Assembly: GCA_010405405.1 (NCBI GenBank)
Contig: MU004234.1
Coordinates: 1,693,563-1,757,562 of the forward strand
Reading direction: 5' to 3'
Source of the DNA: Microthyrium microscopicum
Lineage: Eukaryota > Ascomycota > Dothideomycetes > Microthyriales > Microthyriaceae
DNA: 64,000 bases
A model generated the notes under the pieces. It did no database searches and had not been told where the DNA came from. It saw only the letters and a program-made list of their open reading frames with translations. The translations under genes were made by a program, and so were the position numbers. Shown piece after piece: positions 32,886 to 43,570 of the stretch. Numbering within the stretch: position 1 is the stretch's first letter; the number at the start of each line of letters is the position of its first letter.

Positions 32886-35226
32886 CTAAGGCCTCACACT
32901 CTTAGACCTAGTCGTCAACTCGCTCAAGAATCCCATATACTCCGCCCGAATAGCCTTTCTTTGCGGCTTGTTTTTCGCCGCTCCTTCAGATTTGCCCATG
33001 TGAATCGCCGCCTTCTTCGCAGCAGCACTCGCACTCCTCAGCGCAGCCTTCTCCGCCGCCGCCCGCCTAGGATCCGCCTCCACCCACTCCGTATGCTCTT
33101 TCTCCCGTAGCTCCTGCCTCTCCGTTTGAGCTTTCTTCTTCGTCTCCCAGTGCTTCTTAAACTCCTTATCCTGATCCCTTGTGCGCGGACTACCACGTTT
33201 GCGCTCCATCTTAATATCCTTCCAGCCCAGCGGGCGCCAAACCGGCTTTGGATCTTCCGGCAATTTTCTGTGCACGCGCTGTGCTTTGCTGAGGCGCGGC
33301 TTGATGTCTTCGTCAATGGCATCGTCGCCAATGTAGTAGTCTTTGCCCATGTCATATTCGTCATCGGGGTCTTTGGGGTCCCAGGCTTGCCGGTTCTTGG
33401 CGTACCAACTAGGTGAGTGAAAGACGTATTGGTCGCGGCCCATGAGGGGGCCCATGGACTGGTGCGTCGTGTTTTCGGGCCAGCCAGTGGTGAATTTGCG
33501 GTCGACGGGGTCGACCCAGAAGATGTCGATGGGATCGCCGGGAAGATTTGTTGAGACTTCGGTATCGCTGGGCGCGGCCGTGGCGTCTGGTGCTCGGTAC
33601 GGCTTGTAGCCGTCTATGGTACGCGCAAAGAGGTTTTGGGTGCGTGGGTTGAAACGAGGCGTTCGAACTTTTCTTCTACGCCCTGGATGGTATGTCGATA
33701 TGATACCGTCCAGGACTTGCTTCGCTTGCATTTGAGCCATTTTTCCGACGAGATCTGGCAGAGGAACGGTGACGCGAATGCCGTACTTTGCAGAGTATTC
33801 TGGTGTTTCAAATGGATACTTTTTGGCTTTTCTCAGCTCTTCTGCTAATTTGCTTCCGGTCTTGGATTTAGCAGCCGAGTCATTTTCCTTTGCGAGCTGT
33901 TGACTGTCCTTCCCATCTTCATTTGACTTGGCCTGACCATCTACCATAGAGGTCACGAAAGCTTCCACTTTTGCCGCAAGCTCTTCTTGAAATTCTTCGG
34001 TCATTACCAGTGTCGTCTCAAATTTCTCCGTCATCTCCGCACCATTTTCAGCCTTCACCTGGCCTGCTCTTTCTCGTCTTCCGACGTCTCTTCTTTTTCT
34101 TCCCGTTTCCTTGTTTATTTTACTCACTTCAAATATCTTCATGCCAATTTGCTTTTGAATCATGGGCTGCGCTGCTTTGCGGGCATCACCAACCTTCTTA
34201 ACCGCCGCCATTGCCCTGTACATCATTGTCTGCTTCTTATACCACCCTGACAGTGCTATCCTGACTTGTTCCAAGGCTTCAGGTCGTCTAAACCGCTTGC
34301 TACGTCTTCGTGCTTGCAGAATGATTTGAGCTCTCCTGATTTGTCTTTTGAGTGTTGACAGGGCGCCGTATTCTGCTTCAGCAGCCAATGCCTCGACCGC
34401 TTTCCATTGTGCAATATCCTCGGGATCCCCGTATTCGTAGGTCTCATTTAATTTGACAATTACTGTGGAGAGATCGCATACAGACGACCCTCGTTGGTCC
34501 ATCAATAATTTCTTGCGTTTGTCTTTGTTAGGTCCATGAGTTCCAAGTTTACGCCACCCGTAGTCACGAAGCATACGAAGCTCTCGAAGTTGAGTGAAGG
34601 CTAGCAAGGCGGCATCGGGGGAGGAGAAGTTTGCCACTGCGTAAGGTCGCCAGTTGTCTTTTCGGATTTTGGCAGGCACGGTTTTCTTGCCGTAGAACGT
34701 GAGAGAAGGAAGGGCTTCAGCAGGCTGAATCATAAGATTAGCAAATACCCGGACATCAGCAAGAGTAAACACATACGTCGATGTGGGCAGTCATAGAGTA
34801 TAGAACCTGGTTCGTCACGACATGCGAAAAGAGATATATGGATGAACTCCTAAACTCTTCATGTCTGAACATTCTAATCCCTCCTTTCACTTTGTGCTTC
34901 ACCTTGAACCCTTGGAGTTTTAATGTAGCCACGTCTCGCTTGTTGGCAGTGATGACTTGATTTTGATTTCGAACATCTTGTGTCCACAGCGGCAAGCTTT
35001 TTGACATTGGGGTACCAACGACATTGTTGAGAAGAGGTAGGTTGGGCACTTTTCTTCGCTCAAGAGCCTGTAGCTTTTTGATATATTGAAGGCGCCGTTG
35101 ACTTATAGGAAGGCCTTTGTAGAAGCCGGTATATGTACCAGCTGAGTTGTACTTGAGATGATGAAGGCCCAGAAATTTGGCCTGCCGGACCTTGAAATTG
35201 CGATGGGGATGGCGTAATCGAGGCAT
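32886..35226 (-). CDS. MHR1: Mitochondrial large-subunit ribosomal protein mL67 / MHR1-like
   Basis: Two exons (35226-34777, 34724-32886) joined over a 52-nt intron (branch TGCTAAT) give about 762 residues. Residues about 125-215 carry the MHR1/mL67 signature: SSSIYLFSHVVTNQVLYSMTAHID joined to PAEALPSLTFYGKKTVPAKIRKDNWRPYAVANF, then LREL-type RELRMLRDYGW. Yeast Mhr1 is a structural mitoribosome protein also linked to mtDNA recombination and transcription. The basic N-terminus (MPRLRHPHRNFKVRQ) could target mitochondria. The protein is far longer than the 226-residue yeast version: a charged, Lys/Glu/Arg-rich extension of about 540 residues ends in coiled-coil-like K/E/R stretches. It is divergent from the first 2EXR-like gene. 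Confidence 0.85.
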
Positions 35227-35566
35227 TATGGAGATGTTCGGAGGGAAAAGACTATGGTGACATGATGTAGAGGGCCAATTGAGCAGTTGTCGGAGCGCGA
35301 CAAGAGAATAAATCTGTCTAGATGAAAAGGGTGAAAGGGATCAGTCACGACATGAAGTTCAAGAAAAAGTTCAGAATGCCAAGGCTCACGAAGCTCTGGC
35401 CAACCACTTCGAGATCTTTGATTCAACTTCATCTCAACGTTCAACTTCATTTTAAATCAACCTTCGATCAACTCCTGCCTACGCGCAAATTCTGGTTGTC
35501 GCCCTTCTCCTGGCCTTGCCTTCATTCGATACCACAAGTACAAATTCAAGCTGTCCTCGAATCATC
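35227..35566. promoter_or_regulatory. Divergent promoter between mL67 and the first 2EXR-like gene
   Basis: This spacer of 340 bases includes 35377-35407, a block that recurs with few changes at 36571-36600 upstream of the second paralogue, so the duplicated unit includes upstream DNA. Confidence 0.5.
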
Positions 35567-36478
35567 ATGGAGTCCGAGAGAGATAGCTTCCCTTTGTTTA
35601 AAGCTCCATACGAGATTCGCAACATGATCTACGAATACGCTCTTCAACTAAGCGTGACTTTCACTTTCTGCCATACACATAAAGGCGATCCGAGGAAGCC
35701 CCATCAGTGGTGGTATGCAGAAGGCAAACCTTATATCGTCGCTTATGAGCTTACTCGGCTCACACCTGCACTCCTTTTGACTAGCAAGCAGATTGCGCAA
35801 GAGACCAGATCAATACTTCATTCCTGTCACAAAGTCATCAAATCCTCTTTTGAAGGTTCTAACATTCGCCTTGACCCGAGTCCGAGTCCTCTATTCCTCT
35901 CTCTTTGCGAATCGGGCCGCTTCGTCATAGACCTTTCAGGCGACTATCCACTCCAAGTTCTTGGAACAAGTCTCCAACCTATTCATTCTGCCGTTCGATC
36001 GGTAGTCCTCTCGCCTCGCTGTGTGTCGGGTGACGACTCGGGCGTTCTTGATCTGTGGGAGAAGGGTGTAGATCTCCAAAGCTGGACACGCTTTGGTCGC
36101 ATACTCTTCCAAATGCCCGCGCTCAAAGAGATTGAAATGCCCTTGTCAAGTAATCCATATTATTGCGAGTGGGCACCTTCCGAAGTTTGTCAAATGCTGG
36201 AGAGCGGAAAGCTTGAAAAGATTCGGTTCTTGTATGCGAAAGGGCAACGGCACGATCGTCACCGTCACGGCCCACCCTACACCACTGATGACCTGGTGCT
36301 GAAGTATTTAGCGATAGGGCAGCGCTTGCAGAATATTCAGACCGGAGTTCCGATCGGGGACTCGATTACAGTGAGGAGAGAAGCCGAGCTTCATGACACG
36401 CTGCACGAAGGCGCCTGGAACGACTGGCCTCGAGTTGACACCATTTTTACTCTGGAACGTCTTGATCAACCAGCATGA
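35567..36478 (+). CDS. 2EXR-like fungal protein, tandem paralogue 1
   Basis: A single exon of 303 residues from the ATG at 35567 (the frame is open upstream without an ATG). The N-terminal motif FKAPYEIRNMIYEYAL is the pattern seen in fungal 2EXR-type, F-box-like proteins, whose function is unknown. Features shared with the next two genes are the HQWW block, LLTSKQIAQETRSILHSCHKVIKSSF, DPSPSPLFLSLCESGRFVID and SVVLSPRC. Unlike paralogues 2 and 3 it ends shortly after the WPRVDTIFTLER block and lacks an acidic tail. The three genes point the same way and are separated by 240 and 826 bp, so local duplication is the simplest explanation. Confidence 0.78.
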   Translation: MESERDSFPLFKAPYEIRNMIYEYALQLSVTFTFCHTHKGDPRKPHQWWYAEGKPYIVAYELTRLTPALLLTSKQIAQETRSILHSCHKVIKSSFEGSNIRLDPSPSPLFLSLCESGRFVIDLSGDYPLQVLGTSLQPIHSAVRSVVLSPRCVSGDDSGVLDLWEKGVDLQSWTRFGRILFQMPALKEIEMPLSSNPYYCEWAPSEVCQMLESGKLEKIRFLYAKGQRHDRHRHGPPYTTDDLVLKYLAIGQRLQNIQTGVPIGDSITVRREAELHDTLHEGAWNDWPRVDTIFTLERLDQPA

Positions 36479-36718
36479 TTGGTACTTTCCTCATCCTTTG
36501 AGGTCACGATACGCGCCAAGGCCGCTGTAGTTGGCTCTCATCATCTCAGAGATCTTAGCCGAAAGTCCGGTGCCAAGGCTCGCGAAGCTCTGACCAACTC
36601 AATGCTGACATCACCTCTCGAATCACATTTATGATTTAGCATCATCAGCTTGCCATTCTCCTACATGTTATCAGTGTCGCCCTTCGGGCAAGCTTCCAGG
36701 TTGTTCTCAAGTATAACT

Positions 36719-37900
36719 ATGGAGCCCGTTCAAACTACCTCTCGTCTGCTCGATCTTCCTCTTGAAATCCGCCTCATTATCTACGAGCTCGTTCTTCTTC
36801 CACGAGTAACCTTCAGCATCCGCGATTACTTTCTACATCGTCGCGGCGAACCTCGTCCTAATCATTTTCCTTACAATTTCCCTGCTGAAGGTCGATGGTG
36901 GAAAAGTAGGAACAATAACCATATGGTCTCATACGAGTTTTCCTTGCCCATTCCTCCCCTACTGACGGCATGCAAACAAATTGCCGGCGAGAGTCAACTA
37001 GTGCTGCGTCACTATCATAAAGTCATCAAATCCTCCTTTGATCACGAAGACTTTATCGCGGACCCTAGTCCTCTTTTCCTCGCTATCTGCGATTCTGCTC
37101 GCTTTGTTATAGACACTACAGGCAACTTTTCAAAGCTCTATTTCGAGAGGTCTTTACAGCCAATTCGCTCCTCTATTCGATCAATCGTTATATCACCTCG
37201 TTGCCTGGCTGTTACTAGTCCTAGTACTCGCCAATTATGGATGAAAAGTCCGGACGAAGAATGGACCCCCTTTTCGCGCATGCTTCTCACCATGTCTGCC
37301 CTCGAGGAGGTAGCGGTCTCGATAGATGCCGGGGTCGGGGGACGTTGTGCTGAGATGGCTGCTATAGAAGTCTGTCAAATGGTCGAGATGGGGAAACTTG
37401 CAAAGGTTCGATATCTGTGCCGGGAAGAACAGGTCAACCGGGATCTGTTTGGCGGATCGACACGTTACTATGTCATGTCTATAATAGGTGAGGCGCAACG
37501 CTTGAGTGCTTTCGATTCACCTGCCAGCATCAAGCATCTCCTCAGAGTGGAAAGAGAAAAGATTCCTGTCGGTCCTCTACACCAACAGTGGATGGACTGG
37601 CCGGAGGGTGACAAAGTCTTTGTCCTAGAGCGCGACGATGGTCAACCCAGAGCAGATCAGTACGTGTATGACTCCGATGATGATTGGGAAGATTCCGAGG
37701 AAGATAGGGGAGAGTCCAGAGAAGACGATGAGGTCGGTTCCGAGGGACACATTGGAGTTCTCGCTAGGGCAGACTCCACTGATGAATCTGGTGAAAACCG
37801 CGAGGATGTCTCTGAATACGATTCCAAGGATGATTCCGAATATTCAGAGCAAGACTCCGAGGTTGACCCCGGGGAGCACGCAGACGATGACGACTATTGA
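36719..37900 (+). CDS. 2EXR-like fungal protein, tandem paralogue 2, with acidic tail
   Basis: A single exon of 393 residues from the ATG at 36719, chosen because MEPVQTT aligns with the starts of the neighbouring paralogues; an upstream in-frame ATG at 36665 would add 18 residues. The core LLDLPLEIRLIIYELVLLPRVTF, LLTACKQIAGESQLVLRHYHKVIKSSF, DPSPLFLAICDSARFVIDTTG and SIVISPRC is shared with paralogue 1. After WPEGDKVFVLER the last ~75 residues are almost all Asp, Glu, Ser and Gly (for example YDSDDDWEDSEEDRGES), a disordered acidic tail. Function is unknown. The family is often annotated only as F-box-like or 2EXR. Confidence 0.78.
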   Translation: MEPVQTTSRLLDLPLEIRLIIYELVLLPRVTFSIRDYFLHRRGEPRPNHFPYNFPAEGRWWKSRNNNHMVSYEFSLPIPPLLTACKQIAGESQLVLRHYHKVIKSSFDHEDFIADPSPLFLAICDSARFVIDTTGNFSKLYFERSLQPIRSSIRSIVISPRCLAVTSPSTRQLWMKSPDEEWTPFSRMLLTMSALEEVAVSIDAGVGGRCAEMAAIEVCQMVEMGKLAKVRYLCREEQVNRDLFGGSTRYYVMSIIGEAQRLSAFDSPASIKHLLRVEREKIPVGPLHQQWMDWPEGDKVFVLERDDGQPRADQYVYDSDDDWEDSEEDRGESREDDEVGSEGHIGVLARADSTDESGENREDVSEYDSKDDSEYSEQDSEVDPGEHADDDDY

Positions 37901-38726
37901 TTACGACTGCATTCATCGTCCAAATAAACAGCGATAGCTCTTTAGCGTAGTAACTCAGGCCCTGACGCGCTTCGAATAAGCCTGGGCGAAGTGAAGTCCC
38001 GTTTTACATGTCACGAGAGACCCAGTTCCATACCCACGACATACCATAGCACTCGATGACCCAGCACATTGATCCACCCCGAGAGCAATACGATATGAAT
38101 TACCAAAGATTTAGCCACACCGAAGTCAGCGGCTTCTAGGTATCATGCAGTATATACGACTGATATCCAGAACAGGAAAGCGTATTCCACTGGAATCAGA
38201 GGACTGGCGAGCACTCACGACCCTCGATGTAACTATAACATGAATTATGTATGGATTGATCGCATGATATTATAATTCCCGGTAATCTAATGCTACCAGT
38301 GCTTATCGCGACTCCTCTCACTTTTCTACCGTAGCTCCAATTATAGCACTGTGTCGTTGTCTTGTTGGTATGTGTGAAACAACGTAAGAGCTGATGATCT
38401 TGATGTTGCTTTGGCCGTTGGAAAAAATAAACGGAACCAGCTCGCGAACCCGCCAATGGATGATGATCTGGCGGCCTAGCCATACCTTGTCATACCCAAC
38501 CACCCAACCTCACCTCTTGAGAAGTCATTCTTTCTGTGCTCACCGCCTACAAAATCGAACACGCGTACTTCAATTCGAACCACCAAAGTCCTGCAAAACG
38601 ATAGACTAACATCGATACCGAAAATTGATAGCAAGTGCCCAATCGGAGGCCGGTCCAAGGGTCCATCAAAATATCTTCCAGCACACTTCGTAGCTTGAGT
38701 ACACCGCAAGTCATTACACTGTCACA
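37901..38726. other. Intergenic region between paralogues 2 and 3
   Basis: Some 826 bases with no convincing gene. Minus-strand frames here are short or antisense to paralogue 3. The AT content is higher than in the flanking genes. Confidence 0.45.
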
Positions 38727-39779
38727 ATGGAAGAGGATACAAGGACTTTCCCGTTTATGAAAATTCCTATCGAGCTCCGCATCATCATTTACGAACTTGC
38801 CCTTTTTCCAAGAGCAACGTTTGCGCTTTTCAGTCCAATGAGTGACGAAAAACATCTTCCAGAAGGACATGATCAATGGTGGTACAGCAAGGGGAAGCGT
38901 AAGGAACACGTATTGTCATATCAGTTTGCCCTTTCGCCATTGCTTCTGGTCTGCAAGCAAATCCACCACGAAACCAAGCCAGTAATGCGGTCTTATCACA
39001 ATACCGTTCAATCCTCTTTCATTCACGAAGACGTTATTGCAGAACCCCACCCCCTATTTATATCCATTTGCGAAAACAGTCGCTTTGTGCTGGACAGCTT
39101 TGGGAAGATCAACAGGAAATTTCTGGAGCAATCATTAGCACCAGTTCACCTTGCGGTTCGATCGATAATCATCAAAAGTCACTGTCTATTCCTCGACGAT
39201 GGACCCACTTCTCTGCTTTGGTCTGGAGATAATGACGCTCACTGGCTCCCTTTTACGCAAAGTTTGATTCGAATGCCTGCTCTTGAAGAGGTGGCTATAT
39301 ACGTACCAAGCGAAGAGGAAGGCGATTGGTATTGCAGTCAGGCCCTTCCAGAACTCAGTGAATTGCTAGAACTAGGAAAGCTTCGGAGGCTTTGGTACTT
39401 GTTCACAGATCCGAATATAGAAGCCGAGAACAGCGATTATCTTGAGAGGGCTTTGAGACCAGAAGTGCCCGAACCCCTAGAGGACTACTGGAAAGCCTGT
39501 GAAGAGTCGGAAAAGTCACCAGATAGATTCAGTTCGACTAGAGATGATCAGTTTGTGGAAGCAATCTGCGATGGATACAAGGATGGCTGGCAAGCACTTC
39601 GCTCTGCTTTTCGTCTTGAGCGTGTAGGAGAGCCGATTGGAGACAAGGCTGTTCTGGAGCTGTCTGACGGTTCGGATTCTGATGATCTAATGGATTGGGA
39701 AGACCAGTTTGAGGAAGAATCTGAAGAAGAATCTGGAGGCTATGACGAGTATGGCAGCGAAGACGAATTTGAAGGTTAG
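38727..39779 (+). CDS. 2EXR-like fungal protein, tandem paralogue 3, with acidic tail
   Basis: A single exon of 350 residues. FMKIPIELRIIIYELALFPRATF, HDQWWYSKGKRKEHVLSYQFAL, LLLVCKQIHHETKPVMRSYHNTVQSSF, PHPLFISICENSRFVLDSFG and SIIIKSHC follow the same order as in paralogues 1 and 2 but are more diverged (HKVIKSSF is here HNTVQSSF). It shares with paralogue 2 a short acidic tail (WEDQFEEESEEESGGYDEYG). Function is unknown; the shared tail suggests that paralogues 2 and 3 are closer in domain layout, or that paralogue 1 has lost the tail. Confidence 0.78.
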   Translation: MEEDTRTFPFMKIPIELRIIIYELALFPRATFALFSPMSDEKHLPEGHDQWWYSKGKRKEHVLSYQFALSPLLLVCKQIHHETKPVMRSYHNTVQSSFIHEDVIAEPHPLFISICENSRFVLDSFGKINRKFLEQSLAPVHLAVRSIIIKSHCLFLDDGPTSLLWSGDNDAHWLPFTQSLIRMPALEEVAIYVPSEEEGDWYCSQALPELSELLELGKLRRLWYLFTDPNIEAENSDYLERALRPEVPEPLEDYWKACEESEKSPDRFSSTRDDQFVEAICDGYKDGWQALRSAFRLERVGEPIGDKAVLELSDGSDSDDLMDWEDQFEEESEEESGGYDEYGSEDEFEG

Positions 39780-40098
39780 TGTTCAGTCTGGCAAGTCTCG
39801 CTTGAGATATATAGAGCGAGCACGGCGAGCGAACGAGAAGCCTTCTCTGAGACTACAGCGTTTTAGTCAATGGAGTTTCTCTCATGGGGAAGCATCAACA
39901 CTTGACAGATATGCCTAGTCGCCCCAGACAGTGACCTCAAATTAGTGCTACATTGACCGCTTCTGAGGACATATGATATAGGTTCTTGTTTGAAACATAA
40001 ACCAACGCGGAAAGACCTGTCAAATGCGATAAGTCAGCGAGCGATCCAAATCACATATCGGTATTTGCTTCAATGCTAAGTGTTCATTTTGTATGATT
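39780..40098. other. Convergent intergenic region
   Basis: This spacer of 319 bases lies between paralogue 3 and the end of the CR-type gene; nothing else is seen. Confidence 0.4.
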
Positions 40099-43000
40099 TC
40101 AGTTACGGCTGTTCTCTTTTAACTTCATCGCCTGCAGCAGAGTATTGTAATGTTGTCCAAATAGCTTCTCCGTACTTTTCTTGTCGATACAAGTAAAGTA
40201 GAACGGAAACTCGTACTCGGGGTCTTTTCCTTGATTCTCAGTTTTCAAAGCATCATCCGCCTTAGGGATATTTTCTTTTCCTCTGATCAATTGAGCGATT
40301 CTTTCTAATTCTAGTTTTCCCCCAGACGACTTCCGCACAGCCATATAGCGCAGGCCAAGCTGAATTCTCTCTGTACTGGCCAAGAACTTTTCAGTATCGG
40401 TCGCAGGGGTCAGCAAGACGGTGAGTATGAGCAAGTTCTTTCCTTTCTTCAACTGTTCTTTCTTCAACTGTCGAAGTTTGTCCCAAAAAGCTTTTTGCTT
40501 CACATTTGCACCATTGAACCATTGATTAGGATCTAGGGTGCGAATCACTCCCAGCACTTCAGCATTGCTAATCTTGTTCGCACTTGTTTTGAGCTTGTGG
40601 GTCATTAGTAGATCTCTGTGCTGGATCATGGATTTGAACCTCACCTGTATAGCGCAAAGTATAGAAGTTGTACCGTTCTCGAGCATGAAAACGACGTCCG
40701 GCCCAGCAAAGTTGGAAGGGAAACAAAACTTAGGACAAGGCTTGTCCTCGAACACATTTGTTATCCACTCCGTCAAGTCTAGTTTCTGATCAAATTGCAA
40801 ACTCGGATTTGGCCACGGAGGATTGTAGAGTCTGAAGTTATTTAGAGATCCGATGCAGATGCTCTTACTGCTAGGCTCGATCCACTGAGCTTCCTCAAGC
40901 AATCCTGTTATCGAAAGATTGCTCTCTTGGTTTATTGAACGCTTAATACACTGCAGTGGTTAGTGAAGAATTCGTGCTACAGAGAGTGTCACATACGGAT
41001 GCCAGGTACCACTCTGAAGCTTTTCCAAAGGCAGACGCATCATTTTGATTAAGGCTGAGCAAAGACTTCAAAACCTTGTTTCCTGCGTTCTCAGATGACT
41101 CTATATGCTCGATCACGGCGTCTACAGCAAGCTGCTCAGAGAGTATCTGTCTGACCTCTGTGGCATCTAGCTTTTCTACGTGTGCAAAGCCTTCTGTGAT
41201 AAGTTGTCCGGATTTTGTATCTTGTGCTATCCAGCTCCGGTGCATGAGATCGGCTTGTACAGCAGTCCAGTACAGATCGTCGAGGGCTTCCTGATAATCG
41301 AGGTCCTTTTCCAGCACGCACAGCCGCTCCTTGAGTCTTTTTTTCACCAGCTTTTGCACTTTGAATGATTCCTCGCGAATATCTTCCTCCCTTAATGGGC
41401 TGTTTGGATCCTGGAGAAACAGTGCAAACAAGTATTCAATGTACAAAGTGGACCAGCGGATGCGACCTCGAAAAGCGCGGGCTTGTCGAAACACTGTCTT
41501 TTCATGCGGTTTGATGCTTTGGATAAAGATCTCGACCATTTCTGTGATTGCCTGTTTCATGGCATTTTGCATGCTCGATGCGTCAGACGAAACAACCACT
41601 TCGTACCGTGGCTGGAGCCACCCTTTGACTCTCTCATAGCAATCGTCTTTAGTAGCTGTCACTCTCTCATAGCAATCGTCCTTAGTAACTGTCGCAGTAC
41701 CAAAAGAGAACACGCTCCGAAGAGCATGGTATGTTTTTTCAAGCAAGAATGGTTCCCCTCGTAAGGCCCTGATAGTGCTTCGATCTTCAGGCTGCAATTG
41801 TCCCACTTGTAATTCTGCTAGTACGAGATGACCAATACGAGCGATGAGTCGGCGAACGTGTGCCTTCATTAGAGAATCAAATACTTTCTCGGACGCTATG
41901 AGATGCATTTGCGAAGTGGTAACCGTATCTCTTCCGCGAAGGTGCTTATTAAGTCTGAAGGCTTTCTTACACTCGTTCAAAGAGAGGGATGTTCCAGTCA
42001 CCCGAACTCCAACATCCTTCGTAGGCTCCACGACAGTATTCCATTTGTCATTAGATACTAGCTGAATGACAGTCTCCTCAAGTAGCGATGACGGCGTGTT
42101 ATCAAACGATAAATGGGGAACATTTAGGTCACATTGCGCTTCATCAATGTGAATGTCAAACCTAAGTTCGTTCGACATCAAAAGGTCGTCGGAGGTCGTA
42201 AGCAAAAACCGAACTTTTAGCAGTCTGTAGAAGGGATCTAGGCCCGCAACGCACGAGGTCTGGAACAATAGCCATAGTCGTCGCGAATCAAGCTCTACGG
42301 TTTTCCCCATTCCAGCCGATTTGCGAATCTAAGAGATGTGGCTCTCGAAAACCCGAAAGATCTCGACGCGGTTTCGTATTAGGCGTGCGGCCGCGTCATC
42401 CAGTCCATATCCGGTTCGGAAATCCAAACGTCGTACTATCTGGGAGAAAAGTCTGGTATCTTCAGAGGCTCCTTCGCGCCGCGGAAGAAAAGGATCTTGA
42501 AGCGGATCGACGCTCGAATCAGTACTTCCAGCCACGAAGTAAAAACCCCATTTTTTGGCGATGCAATCAAAAACGACTTGTGTCTTTCCAGATCCGCTGA
42601 CTGAGAACATAATGTCCCAATCGCTGTCGACATTGACGGTGTTCAAATCTTCCATCGATGATTGTAAGAACGAACAGTCCGGTAAGCCCTTCTCTATGCC
42701 TGGACAAAGTAGACGGAACCAGAGGTCTACTTCATTTCTTACTTGAGTTCTATAGACGTCTTTTAAGAAGACTTCCATTCCACGAAGAAAAGGCGAGTGT
42801 TCATGGGCCCTCGCATTCGCATTCCCCCAAGTGAACGCTGGTTCTGATGCATTTCGTTCCAGATCAGGGATGCAAAATTCCTTTTTCAATGGTTGCGCCG
42901 GTAGGAAGCCTTGTTAGAGTCAGCCTAGGTAGGACCTGAAAAACGGAGACTGACCACCTGCAGTTGTCATAGCTTGAGACCGAGCACTGTACACTTTCTG

Positions 43001-43570
43001 GAGTAACGCCATTGTAGCAGAGCGGGTTCGAATGAAATTGACATCACGGCTGCTTGTATCTATGCTGAAGTTCCCCTCCTTCCACCTGTCGTATAGAAGA
43101 TCGTGATAGCCGTCGTTGTTTTCATTGTCAAGCTCCTGGGTCCATTGCCACATAGTAGCGAAGAGTTCCATATCGTGCCCGTAAACGTCCCAAATGATTG
43201 TCTCGAGGTCTGGGAAAAGCCATCGTCCAGAACGAGGTTGGCGCGTACGGGTGCTAGATCGGATACGAATGTCGCAGTAGAGTTGATTGCTGAGTATCAA
43301 GTTCAAGATCCTATCTACGCAAGGCGGTCAGTAACAGCATAATTGTACTAGAGATACTTTGACAGCAGTTCACGAAGCTAAAGGAATCGAGACGTGCTTG
43401 CTCATCGACATCAACTTACCATCAGTTGGTAGGCTCGAACACTGAGATCCACGCTTCATTGACTCCGGAAAATTATGTATGCACCATCTCCAGCAAAACC
43501 ATAATCGATATCTGTTAGTACCCAGTGGATACAAGTCGCGATATTCATCGAATGTCAGGATATCCGCCAT
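40099..43570 (-). CDS. Crinkler/RHS-type (CR) P-loop NTPase with C-terminal nuclease-like domain, interrupted by one in-frame TAG
   Basis: Exons are placed at 43570-43420, 43314-42955, 42909-40997 and 40950-40099. Exon 1 may be incompletely modelled. After a helical header comes a P-loop NTPase: Walker A VSGSGKT, KKWGFYF, the WLLFQ motif, Walker B-type IDEAQ, and VTGTSLSL. These elements, in this order, are those of CR (Crinkler and trypanosome RHS-like) effectors. A long helical region follows. The last exon has AGPDVVFMLENG...CAIQVRFKS, spaced like the Asp ... Q-x-K core of PD-(D/E)XK nucleases found at CR C-termini. A single TAG at 42331-42329 breaks the frame inside the NTPase, just before WLLFQ; frame is kept on both sides. 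It is either a disabling mutation or part of an unrecognised short intron. A 33-bp in-frame duplication lies at 41628-41693. The role is inferred from family only; no N-terminal signal peptide is visible. Confidence 0.65.
41628..41693. repeat. 33-bp tandem duplication inside the CR-type gene
   Basis: Two adjacent copies of a 33-bp unit differ at only two positions (CGTCTTTAGTAGC versus CGTCCTTAGTAAC). The unit length is a multiple of three and the product carries two copies of an 11-residue unit containing TKDDCYERV. The near identity suggests a recent event. Confidence 0.9.

Noticed and set aside
42288-42325. Second P-loop-like motif (SAGMGKT) after the TAG in the CR-type gene
   Set aside because: It lacks the first Gly of the Walker A consensus and is not followed by a typical helix; the better P-loop is VSGSGKT upstream.
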